A stretch of DNA of 32,671 nt from Candidatus Zipacnadia bacterium (lineage in GTDB: Bacteria > Armatimonadota > Zipacnadia > Zipacnadales > Zipacnadaceae): positions 1-32,671 of the forward strand of contig JALGVG010000011.1 of NCBI GenBank assembly GCA_029819875.1, written 5' to 3'. Below are positions 23,342-31,029 of the stretch, piece by piece. Positions within the stretch are counted from its first letter, which is position 1; each line of letters opens with the position of its first letter. Below the pieces are notes generated by a model that saw only the letters and a program-made list of their open reading frames with translations, did no database searches and was not told the DNA's origin. The translations under genes were made by a program, and so were the position numbers.

Positions 23342-23902
23342 TTGTCATCCACAGCGGAACGCTACTGCAGTCATGCCGACCGGCTGTGCAGGTTATTCTG
23401 TAACGTGGTCGGCGAGGTGGTGGCCGGCCAGGCTATTCGTGAGGCTACGGATGGCGCAATAACCAAATCGCAGTTTGCCGGCCTGGAATTCATCTACCTG
23501 CATCCCTCCTGCTGCATAAAGGACCTTGCCAGGGGGCTGGGTGTAAGCCACCCGGCGGCGGTAAAACTGGTGGAACGCCTGGTTGCCCGGCAATTCGTGC
23601 GCCGCAGGATCTCGGCCACGGATCGGCGCGTCGTTCAGTTACGGCCCACAGCGATGGGCGCGCGCCTGGTGAAACTTGTTCAGCAGCGGCGCGCACAGCT
23701 TACAGAGCAGGTGCTCGATGCCATGGCCGAGGGAACCGGGCAGCGGCTGCTGGAGGCGATGACAAATTTCGTGCGCTCGGCAATTCAACTGAGCAAGGGG
23801 CAACAGCTATCCATCTGCTTGCATTGCGGCGTTGCGCACGACGACGAATGCCCGGTACACAAGGCCGAGGCGTGGCTGGGCGTCGAAAGCCACATCAAAT
23901 AG
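23342..23902 (+). CDS. MarR-family transcriptional regulator with Cys/His-rich C-terminus
   Basis: This 186-residue winged-helix regulator has the MarR DNA-binding core at ~43-115: SCCIKDLARGLGVSHPAAVKLVERLVARQFVRRR, the wing with the conserved Asp-Arg in SATDRRVVQL, and TAMGARLV. Flanking helices form the dimerisation region. The C-terminal segment contains CLHCGVAHDDECPVH (Cys159, His161, Cys162, His166, Cys170, His173), a likely metal or redox site; further cysteines are at 9, 16, 20, 57 and 58. The start is TTG 23342, fixed by GGAGGG 8 nt upstream. It is divergent from the S1 gene, which with itself is its most likely target. The inducer is unknown. Confidence 0.88.
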   Translation: MSSTAERYCSHADRLCRLFCNVVGEVVAGQAIREATDGAITKSQFAGLEFIYLHPSCCIKDLARGLGVSHPAAVKLVERLVARQFVRRRISATDRRVVQLRPTAMGARLVKLVQQRRAQLTEQVLDAMAEGTGQRLLEAMTNFVRSAIQLSKGQQLSICLHCGVAHDDECPVHKAEAWLGVESHIK

Positions 23903-23911
23903 CCGGCACAT

Positions 23912-24631
23912 TCACCGGCAAGCGGAATCCCCAGGTCCTGCCTGCTCTCCTTCCCCTTTAAGCAGCGCAACCGCCTCAAATAACCTCGCAAGCCGCGAGG
24001 CGGATTTTTTACCCGGACTTTCTTCCACGCGACTGGAGACATCGAATCCCGCCGGCCTGACTACACGCCACGCCTCCATGAGGTTGTCTGCGCCGATGCC
24101 GCCCGCCAACATGACAGGAAGCGGGCTGGCCGCCACGACTTTGGCCGCTAGGCTCCAATCCGAGGGCTGTCCCGTACCACCCACTCCGCTCTTTGTTGCA
24201 GTGTCCAAAACAATCATGGCGCAGCCGGCATCTCGATAGGCGCGGACATCGCGCAACAAGTCGGCAGCCGCCGCCTGCGGGTCCGCGGCCAGCGGCGGCA
24301 CTCCCAGGGCCTTCCACACTGCCACGCCTGCAGGCAGCTTGCGGCACAGGGAAGCGATAAACTGGGGATGCTCGCGGCCGTGCAGTTGAAGGGCGGCAGG
24401 TTGCAAGGCTTCGGCGAGGGCTGTCAGTCGTTCAGATTTGAGGTCTTCCGTCACGATTACGGCCTTCTTCTGCGCGTGACGACGCAGGTACCTGGCCGCC
24501 TGCAGGCTCAGATTGCGGGGCGAGCGAGGGATGTCAATGATCATGCCCACGTAATCGGCACCTAGTGCGAGCGCCAGGCGCAGATCGGCAATCGTGGTCA
24601 ATCCGCAGATCTTCACAAGTGGCCTGGACAT
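23912..24631 (-). CDS. trpF: Phosphoribosylanthranilate isomerase (TrpF family)
   Basis: This is a 239-residue TIM barrel. The catalytic Cys is in VKICGLT (Cys9), with GADYVGMII, SPRNLS, LQLHG, VLDTATKSGVGGTG (catalytic Asp region) and MLAGGIGADNLMEA. It should isomerise N-(5-phosphoribosyl)anthranilate in tryptophan synthesis. The phosphate-site signature usually reads DVSSGVE..PG.KD; here it is DVSSRVEESPGKKS, with Gly to Arg and Asp to Ser, so a changed substrate is possible. I used ATG 24631 (TAGGA 6 nt upstream) rather than GTG 24649. No other trp gene is nearby. A small GCCGG/CCGGC hairpin (23902-23919) spans its stop and the marR stop. Confidence 0.87.
   Translation of the reverse strand: MSRPLVKICGLTTIADLRLALALGADYVGMIIDIPRSPRNLSLQAARYLRRHAQKKAVIVTEDLKSERLTALAEALQPAALQLHGREHPQFIASLCRKLPAGVAVWKALGVPPLAADPQAAAADLLRDVRAYRDAGCAMIVLDTATKSGVGGTGQPSDWSLAAKVVAASPLPVMLAGGIGADNLMEAWRVVRPAGFDVSSRVEESPGKKSASRLARLFEAVALLKGEGEQAGPGDSACR
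23971..24010 (+). terminator. marR terminator inside the antisense of trpF
   Basis: CCGCCTC (23971-23977) pairs with GAGGCGG (23997-24003), and a nested CCTCGC/GCGAGG (23984-23989 and 23995-24000) is an alternative stem. TTTTTT (24005-24010) follows. It is about 70 nt past the marR stop, within the trpF 3' end on the other strand. Confidence 0.5.
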
Positions 24632-24638
24632 CGGGTTC

Positions 24639-25919
24639 CTACCCACCACCTACTACTTGAATATCCCGGACGCGAACGGTGGGCATTATCTGGCCCGGTT
24701 CGGAGCGATAATCCGAGGAGATGGCATCGATCTTGCCCAGCAGTTCGAATATGTCGCTTCCCACCATCGTCGTGGTTATCGGGTAGGCAAGTTCGCCCTT
24801 TTCGATCTTGAATCCGAAATCAATGGTGGCCGAGATGTCGCCGGTTACCGGGTCGGGGGTGAGACCTGCTGCATTGATGTAGATACCTTCGTCCAGCTCG
24901 GCGATAAGTTCGGCCTCCGTCTTGTCGCCGAGCGTGGGCACCAGGTTGCTGGTTGTGATGCCTCCTCCCCAGGCTGCGTGTGCCGTGTTCTCAACACCCG
25001 CCTTGTTGGCGGTGTACGAATTGTGAAGATAGGTGGTCAGCACGCCGCGATCCAGCAGCGTCAGCCGCCTCTTGGGCACGCCCTCGCCGTCATAGGCGGT
25101 TGACGCCAGCCCCGCGGGGATGAACGGATCCTCGGTGACTGTGACAACCTCGCTGGCGATCTGCGTGCCTTCTCTGCCGACCATGCAGGAGCGGCCGCGC
25201 TGCACGCTCTCGGCATTGGCTGCCGCAATCGCGCTGGCAATCACCCCCATGCCGGCAAACGGCCCCAGCACCAGCGGCAGACGAGCTGTGGCAACCTTCC
25301 TGGCACCTAGAAACCGCAACGCCTCTGTAGTAGCCTTGGTGCCTAGTCCCTGGGGCTCAAAGTCAAGCAGGCGCCGCGCCACGTCCTGGTCGAAATAGCT
25401 TCCCACGTCATCGCCCCGTTGCACGACTGCGAAATAACCCAACTGTACGTGTGTGCCCCGGCGCTGCACGGCCACGCCCGTGGAGCTGGCCAGCGCCATC
25501 TCGCTGACAACCAGGTCACCTCCGCCTGAGAGGGCCACATCCGGGGCAACGGCCCGTGCTTCCTCGATTCCCTGGCTGCACCAGCGCACCACCTCCGCCG
25601 CCGCCAGCCCGGCCAGCTTGTCATCAAACAGGCCCTCTATCTGCGCCTGGGCGGCGGCCGGCGAGGGAAGGGCGACAAAGTCGGGGTCCGGGTGGGTGGC
25701 GCGCGCCAACTCCACGGCATTTTCCGCGCAGCGGCGTGCAGCTTCTTCACCCAATCTGCGGGTCGTGGCAAAGCCCACTCCCCCGTTTATGAACGCCCGC
25801 ACCCGCACGGTGTAGTCACGCACCACCTCGCACTCCCTAATGCTCGTTTTCTCAACAATGACACCGATTTGCCGGCTGGTGCCGCAGAGCGCCTCTGCCC
25901 ACTCGGCGCCCGCCTTCAC
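24639..25919 (-). CDS. pmbA: TldD/PmbA family protein, PmbA (TldE)-like, start uncertain
   Basis: This is a PmbA-type subunit of the TldD/TldE peptidase: 426 residues from the GTG at 25919, with the family's VVVTEDPFIPAG-type and FDGEGVP/R-L-type segments (here EDPFIPAGLAST and YDGEGVPKRRLTLLDRGVL) and TSNLVP. It lacks the HExxxH zinc motif that TldD carries, as expected for the non-catalytic partner. The frame stays open and family-like for at least 18 codons upstream (EQIALKEQDIAQLAVESA), ending at TGA 25994-25992, without an ATG/GTG/TTG. The true start is therefore unclear: a rare start codon, or a 1-nt frameshift from ATG 25998. It follows tldD directly. Confidence 0.88.
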   Translation of the reverse strand: MKAGAEWAEALCGTSRQIGVIVEKTSIRECEVVRDYTVRVRAFINGGVGFATTRRLGEEAARRCAENAVELARATHPDPDFVALPSPAAAQAQIEGLFDDKLAGLAAAEVVRWCSQGIEEARAVAPDVALSGGGDLVVSEMALASSTGVAVQRRGTHVQLGYFAVVQRGDDVGSYFDQDVARRLLDFEPQGLGTKATTEALRFLGARKVATARLPLVLGPFAGMGVIASAIAAANAESVQRGRSCMVGREGTQIASEVVTVTEDPFIPAGLASTAYDGEGVPKRRLTLLDRGVLTTYLHNSYTANKAGVENTAHAAWGGGITTSNLVPTLGDKTEAELIAELDEGIYINAAGLTPDPVTGDISATIDFGFKIEKGELAYPITTTMVGSDIFELLGKIDAISSDYRSEPGQIMPTVRVRDIQVVGGG

Positions 25920-26060
25920 GGCGCTTTCGACGGCAAGTTGAGCGATATCTTGCTCCTTGAGTGCAATTTGTTCTTGTTTGCGACAAGGCGGTCAGCATAG
26001 CCGGGCCCACGGGCTTGCAGCAGACGCAAAGTGACCCGGTTGCGGCAGCTCCGGCCTCAC

Positions 26061-27473
26061 TCAACCCCGCCCGCCCACTACTACGTTCCTGATACGCAGA
26101 TGGGGGCCGCCGGCATCGACGGGCATGGACTGGCCGTCCTTGCCGCACGTTCCGCCCAGCTCGAAGCGCAGGTCGTTTCCTACCGCCGTCACGCTGCGCA
26201 GCGTCTCCAGCGTCAAGCCCGAGATGCTTACATTGCGATAGTGCTGGCCCAGCTTGCCGTTTTCGATGGCGTAGGCCTCCTCCACGTTACAGGTGAATTG
26301 CCCGCGGGCCGTGAAGACATACCCCCAGTTGCCGCCGGTCAGGTACAGCCCCTTCTTGGTGTCAGACAGCATCTCCTGGAAGCTGCAATCCCCCGGGGCC
26401 ACGAAGGTGTTGCTCATGCGCACGATAGGGGGAAAACTGTAGCCCTGAGCCCGCGCTGATCCCTGCGGCCGCACTCCGAAGCGGGCGGCTGTTTCCAGGC
26501 TGTGCAAGTAGCTTTCAAGGGTGCCTTCGTGCACCAGCCGGTGCTGGCGGGCCTGCACCCCCTCGTGGTCATACACAAACGAGCCGTTAAGGCCGGGCAG
26601 AGTGGGGTCGTCAATGATGGTGACGCTTTCATGCGCCACCTGCTGGCCGATCTTGCCCTCCAGTATCGATTCACCGGCCCACACGGCATCTGCTTCGCAG
26701 TTGTGGCCGAATGCCTCGTGGACCAGCAGCCCGCAGATGATGGGGTCGATTATCACTTCGAAGGTGCCGGCCGGTGCAGGGCGGGCCGACAGCAAGGCAA
26801 CCGCCTTGCGAGCCGGCTCGCCGGCGAATTGCTCGGGGTCCAGCGAGCTGATAAGCTCGTAGCCTCCCAGCTTGGCCCGGCGCTTGGAGGCCCACTGCAG
26901 TTCCCCATTGTCCGTTGCAGTCACAAACACGTTCACCCCGCAACGTACCACCTCGACCTGCAGGTAGGTCCCGTAGGTGTTGGCCAGGTACATGGTGGTG
27001 ACGGCGTCGCCATAGGAAGCCACCACGTTGGCCAGCTTGTCGCCGGCCTGCTGGCGCGCTGCTTCCTCCAGGGCGAAGATAGCCGCGACACGCTCCTTGA
27101 GGGGCACCTGGCGGGGATCGATCTTGTACTCGGTACGAACCGAAGCCTCGACCGGCTCAATCTGCGCAACCATCCCCGGGTCCGTGACACTGGGCGCCGC
27201 AGTGCGCGCCATTGCGATGGCGTCATCCAATGCCTGCAGCAATTGGCGCTCTGCGATGTTGTTGGTGGGGGCAAACCCCCAGGCTCCATCTACCAGCACC
27301 CGCAAGCCGGCTCCCAGCGCCTCGCCGGCCGAGATTTTGTCCGCCCGGCCGTCTTGGACCATGATGGAGGTATTGGTGCTGTCGGTGATGCGAAGGTCAG
27401 CGAAATCCACGCCCTTGCGGGCGGCTGTTCTGATAACGCGTTCCATTGTTTCCCGAATCTGAGCTGCGAGCAC
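26061..27473 (-). CDS. tldD: Metalloprotease TldD
   Basis: This 470-residue TldD, the catalytic partner of PmbA/TldE, degrades unfolded peptides, as known for CcdA antitoxin and microcin B17 processing in E. coli. The zinc motif is HEAFGH at residues 252-257, followed by NCEADAV. GSFVYDHEGVQARQHRLVHEGTLESYLHS and the C-terminal GGTCGKDGQSMPVDAGGPHLRIRN-type segments match the family. The start is GTG 27473, directly after the stop of the holin-like gene, with AAAGGGTGA about 9 nt upstream. Length is normal. Confidence 0.95.
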   Translation of the reverse strand: MLAAQIRETMERVIRTAARKGVDFADLRITDSTNTSIMVQDGRADKISAGEALGAGLRVLVDGAWGFAPTNNIAERQLLQALDDAIAMARTAAPSVTDPGMVAQIEPVEASVRTEYKIDPRQVPLKERVAAIFALEEAARQQAGDKLANVVASYGDAVTTMYLANTYGTYLQVEVVRCGVNVFVTATDNGELQWASKRRAKLGGYELISSLDPEQFAGEPARKAVALLSARPAPAGTFEVIIDPIICGLLVHEAFGHNCEADAVWAGESILEGKIGQQVAHESVTIIDDPTLPGLNGSFVYDHEGVQARQHRLVHEGTLESYLHSLETAARFGVRPQGSARAQGYSFPPIVRMSNTFVAPGDCSFQEMLSDTKKGLYLTGGNWGYVFTARGQFTCNVEEAYAIENGKLGQHYRNVSISGLTLETLRSVTAVGNDLRFELGGTCGKDGQSMPVDAGGPHLRIRNVVVGGRG

Positions 27474-27869
27474 CTATTGTTCACCCTTTGAGGCCTGCTT
27501 GCCGCCTTTGTCCTTGCTCAGGCTCCACCCTGCAATCATGGCTATTACCAGCATCAAGCCCGCCGCAATCAGGTAGGGGACGCCCGGAGTCCTGAACAGG
27601 CTGTCCAGCAGCAGGACAATAGCAATGGATAGGAATACAATGCACAGCATCACGCTGGCAAACAGCACCGCCGCCACGGCGATTTTCTGGCCCGCCGCGC
27701 GCAGCGGCTCAACGAAGACACTGTACATGCTTTGCCGAGCCTTGGCCTTGAGGCCCTCGCCCACAGCAGCCGCAATCGCGCCCACTGTTTCCCCCCACGA
27801 TGTCGAGCGGTTCGATCCCGTGTCCTTGTCGGCGGACTGTTGCGGCTCTTGTGTCTCGTTGTCCGGCAT
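27474..27869 (-). CDS. Small membrane protein, holin-X/YqjE-like
   Basis: This 131-residue protein has a hydrophilic, acidic N-terminus (~1-45), an amphipathic stretch, and two transmembrane helices (~63-92 and ~97-117), ending in a Lys-rich tail. This is the shape of the phage_holin_3_6/YqjE-like membrane family, whose members are often non-phage proteins of unknown role. No phage gene is present, so lysis is not suggested. The start ATG 27869 has GAGGTG 7 nt upstream. It lies between the FemX ligase and tldD, contiguous with tldD. Confidence 0.65.
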   Translation of the reverse strand: MPDNETQEPQQSADKDTGSNRSTSWGETVGAIAAAVGEGLKAKARQSMYSVFVEPLRAAGQKIAVAAVLFASVMLCIVFLSIAIVLLLDSLFRTPGVPYLIAAGLMLVIAMIAGWSLSKDKGGKQASKGEQ

Positions 27870-27919
27870 GTCGACACCTCGCGATCCTTATGTTATCCCC
27901 TGTCGGTCGGTTGTACGTG

Positions 27920-28999
27920 TTACGGTCGGTCACTGCCGAAGAGCCGCGCCCCCCACTTCCTGGTACGCCCCGCAAGCGGCTGCAAAACCGCGAACAACTT
28001 GTACCACAAGGGCGAGAAAACAGCCCCCCATTCACCCACATATTCAACGTAGCGAGCATTGAACCCTCTCTTGAAGCGGTTGAGGCCGGCCAGCGCTTCG
28101 TCCTGGGGCTGCCCGTCCACCTCTTTCGCCACCCCTCGCATGTCGTACAGCGTGCAGCCTTGGGCCTTGGCCCAGCGCATTATTTCCCACTGCAGCAGGT
28201 GGTTGGGCATCTTGTTGCGATGCCGGTTGCTTGAGGCGCCGTACACGTACCAGCACTGCCGCCCCAACAGGAAAACGACCGCCCCGGCCACGGCCTCCTC
28301 GTCCACGTATGCCAGGAACAAGCTGGCAAGTCCAGGCTCGACAAGCAGTTCCCAGATGTCGTGGAAGTAGGAGCGTGCCCGGATGACGAAGCCGTCACGC
28401 CGGGCGGTGATCACCAGCAGGTCATAGAATACATCCATCTCGTCGCGGCTGGCAGCCGCTTTTACCACGACGCCCTTGCGTTGCGCCAGCCGGATATTGT
28501 AGCGCCACTTGCTGGCGAAGCCGGCCAGCAACTGCTCCTGTGGCGCCGAGATGTCCACTTTCATGACGTACCGGGGCTGTATTGCACCAAAGCCGGTCGC
28601 CGTGGTTGCGGTCGGCTCAAACCCTGTTGCCGCCAGCGTCCGGCACCCCGCTTCATCGCCGGCCTCGATCGCAGGGTCCATCTTGACGGCTACGGCCCGG
28701 TGTCGGACGGCCAGTTGCCTTATCGCCGCTCCCAACTGGGCGGCAGCGGCGTAGTCGCCCAGTTCAATGATGGGACCGCGCGGGGCATAAAACAGGCATT
28801 TGCCCAGGGCCGGCAGGGGCCGCTTGAGTACCAGGCAGGCTGCGGCCAGCTTCCCGCCGCGTTCCACGGCGACAGGCAACGGCTGCCAGCCGGTGCGCTG
28901 CTTCAGTTCGCCCCATTCCCAGCACTGCAGCACATCGCCGTATGGTGAAGCGGCGATGAACTCGTTCCATTCCCGGCGCCTGTCGGATGGCCAGAGCAT
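27920..28999 (-). CDS. FemABX-family peptidoglycan interpeptide ligase
   Basis: This 359-residue protein is of the FemABX/FmhB fold (two GNAT-like domains). Family features are the QCWEWGELKQRTGW opening, LFYAPRGPII, KWRYNIRLAQRKGV, DLLVITARRDGFVIRARSYF, CWYVYGASSNRHRNKMPNHLLQWEIMRWAKAQG and YDMRGV...GLNRFKRGF near the end. These ligases add an amino acid from charged tRNA to the lipid II stem-peptide lysine or DAP side chain. The start ATG 28999 has AGG 8 nt upstream. Its place directly after PBP2 supports a cell-wall role; the amino acid added cannot be inferred. Confidence 0.9.
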   Translation of the reverse strand: MLWPSDRRREWNEFIAASPYGDVLQCWEWGELKQRTGWQPLPVAVERGGKLAAACLVLKRPLPALGKCLFYAPRGPIIELGDYAAAAQLGAAIRQLAVRHRAVAVKMDPAIEAGDEAGCRTLAATGFEPTATTATGFGAIQPRYVMKVDISAPQEQLLAGFASKWRYNIRLAQRKGVVVKAAASRDEMDVFYDLLVITARRDGFVIRARSYFHDIWELLVEPGLASLFLAYVDEEAVAGAVVFLLGRQCWYVYGASSNRHRNKMPNHLLQWEIMRWAKAQGCTLYDMRGVAKEVDGQPQDEALAGLNRFKRGFNARYVEYVGEWGAVFSPLWYKLFAVLQPLAGRTRKWGARLFGSDRP

Positions 29000-29019
29000 A
29001 GTGCACCTGCTTACGAGAA

Positions 29020-30981
29020 TTAGTCGCCGATGACCCGCGAGACCTCGGGGGCGGGACGCTTGAGATTGAAAGCCGCTGCCAGGATGTCACGGGCCACGGG
29101 AGCAGCCGCCGTGGAGCCATGGCCCCCTTCGGACACCAACACCGCGCAAGCGTACTTGGGCTTGTCGTAGGGGGCGAACGCCACAAACCAGGCGTGCGGC
29201 GGCTTGTCGCGGCCGTGTTCGGCCGAACCCGTCTTGCCGGCCACGGCGATGGGAAACTTGCGGAACATCCACGAGGCCGTTCCGTGCTTGTCGGAGCAAG
29301 CCAGGCGCATACCGCGCCGCACGTGGGCCAGCGCCGTCGGGTCAATGCCCAGGTCGCGGGGCGGCTGAGGCGTGCACATCTGCACCCCGCGCTTGGTGTA
29401 AGCCGGCCATTGAATCTTGCGCAGCAAGGTGGGATGCACCAGCTTGCCCCCGTTTGCCACGGCAGCCGTCACCACCGCCATTTGCAGCGGTGTGACGGTC
29501 AAGTAGCCCTGCCCGATTATCATGTTGAGGGTATTACCGCGCCACCATTTTTCCCGGAGAATGTTCAGCTTCCATTCCGGGGTGGGCACAAAGCCCGCTG
29601 CTTCGGCAGGAAGCTCGATGCCGGTCGGGCTGCCGAGGCCGAACTTCCTGGCGTATTCGGCCAGCATGGCGCCGGTGACTCCCGCCTTGCGGGCCAGCTC
29701 GTAGAAATACACGTCACAGGATTGGGCGAGGGCCTGGTAGAAATCCATGCGGCCGTGCCCGCCCTTTTTCCAGCAGTCAAAGCGGCGGTGATATTCCCCC
29801 TCGTGAATATTGCCCTTGCACACAAAGGTGGTGGTAGTCTTAAGTCCCACCTCGCACAGCGCGGTGACCGCCGAGATTATCTTGAACGTGGAGCCCGGCG
29901 GGAACTGCCCGGCAATGGCGTAGTTGTTCTGGGGTTTGCGAGGGTCGTTTTGCAACTGTTCCAGCTCCCGGCGGGTCCATCCGCGCACCCACCTGTTCAG
30001 GTCGTAACCCGGTACGCTGGCCAGCACCAGCACCTCGCCGCTGTTGACGTCCAGCAGTACGGCGGCCCCGATACTGGCCGGACCCGCCCGTTCGATGGCA
30101 TGGTGCAGCGACTGTTCGGCGACTTGCTGGAGGCGTGCGTCAAGTGTCAGGTATATCGAGGCGCCCGGTATCGGTTCGCGCTCCTCCAGCGGCGGGCCGA
30201 TCGGCTCGTTCTTGATGGTCACCTCGTACAAGGTGCGCCCCCGGATACCTTGCAGCATGGGCAGCGGCGGGTCTGTCGACTCGTCCAGCTCGCACACCTT
30301 CTCGATGCCGGATTTTCCGATAATCGCGGTGGGCGAGTACAGGTATTCGGGCAGCACGTTCCAATCGGTGCTGACCGGCCGCACCAGCACTTGGGGCACG
30401 GGAATCTTTTTCAGCTTCTCCAGTTCGTCGGCGTCAATAATGCGGGCGTAGCCCAGCACGTGGCAGGCGAGATCCTTGTGGGGATAGTAGCGTTGGCTGA
30501 CTTCCTGTATCTCAACTCCCGGCAGCTCGTAACTGTGCTCTTCGATGCGGGCGACCGTCGTCAACGGCACGTCTTCGCCGATCTTGTCCAAGCAGACCGA
30601 GTCAACATTGCTGTGCGACTTTATTATGTGCGCTATGGCCGCGCGCACCTGTGCAGTGGTCGGCTTGGAGGGCAGAAGGCCGGCTAGCTGTTGGATGACC
30701 TTTTCCGCCTCGCCTTCGTCGGAGGGGAAGTCAGCCGGCCGGATGGCCACATTCCACATGGGCCGGTTATCAGCCAGCACCACGCCGTTACGATCATAGA
30801 TGAGGCCGCGGGGGGCAGGCTCCCACACCGCCTTGAGCCTGATGCGCGCCGACTGCTCGGCATAGTGGGCCGGGTCAAAGAGTTGTAGCTGCCACAACCG
30901 TCCGACTAAGATTAACATCGCTGCTATGATCGCAGCAGCTAATATCCAAAAGCGCGTCATAGGCACGGTGGATTGTGTCAC
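29020..30981 (-). CDS. mrdA: Penicillin-binding protein 2 (elongasome transpeptidase)
   Basis: This 653-residue class B PBP has one N-terminal membrane anchor (~11-29), a PBP dimerisation domain (~55-230), and a transpeptidase with GSTFK (Ser364), SCD (421-423) in the SxD form typical of PBP2, and KTGSAEHG. Cys388 and Cys403 with nearby His residues (FVCKGN, FDCWKKGGHG) match the zinc-loop region of proteobacterial PBP2. It crosslinks peptidoglycan during side-wall growth with RodA, which is not in this window. The GTG start at 30981 has GAGG 7 nt upstream; ATG 30960 is an alternative. It lies 48 nt after the PBP1A gene. Confidence 0.95.
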   Translation of the reverse strand: MTQSTVPMTRFWILAAAIIAAMLILVGRLWQLQLFDPAHYAEQSARIRLKAVWEPAPRGLIYDRNGVVLADNRPMWNVAIRPADFPSDEGEAEKVIQQLAGLLPSKPTTAQVRAAIAHIIKSHSNVDSVCLDKIGEDVPLTTVARIEEHSYELPGVEIQEVSQRYYPHKDLACHVLGYARIIDADELEKLKKIPVPQVLVRPVSTDWNVLPEYLYSPTAIIGKSGIEKVCELDESTDPPLPMLQGIRGRTLYEVTIKNEPIGPPLEEREPIPGASIYLTLDARLQQVAEQSLHHAIERAGPASIGAAVLLDVNSGEVLVLASVPGYDLNRWVRGWTRRELEQLQNDPRKPQNNYAIAGQFPPGSTFKIISAVTALCEVGLKTTTTFVCKGNIHEGEYHRRFDCWKKGGHGRMDFYQALAQSCDVYFYELARKAGVTGAMLAEYARKFGLGSPTGIELPAEAAGFVPTPEWKLNILREKWWRGNTLNMIIGQGYLTVTPLQMAVVTAAVANGGKLVHPTLLRKIQWPAYTKRGVQMCTPQPPRDLGIDPTALAHVRRGMRLACSDKHGTASWMFRKFPIAVAGKTGSAEHGRDKPPHAWFVAFAPYDKPKYACAVLVSEGGHGSTAAAPVARDILAAAFNLKRPAPEVSRVIGD

Positions 30982-31029
30982 CGGTCAACCTCAACCTTGT
31001 TTGGAACTTATGACGGCGTGGATTGCATG

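Noticed and set aside
27474-27869. Holin-like protein as evidence of a prophage or lysis cassette
   Set aside because: No endolysin, capsid, integrase or attachment site is present; this membrane family is common outside phages.
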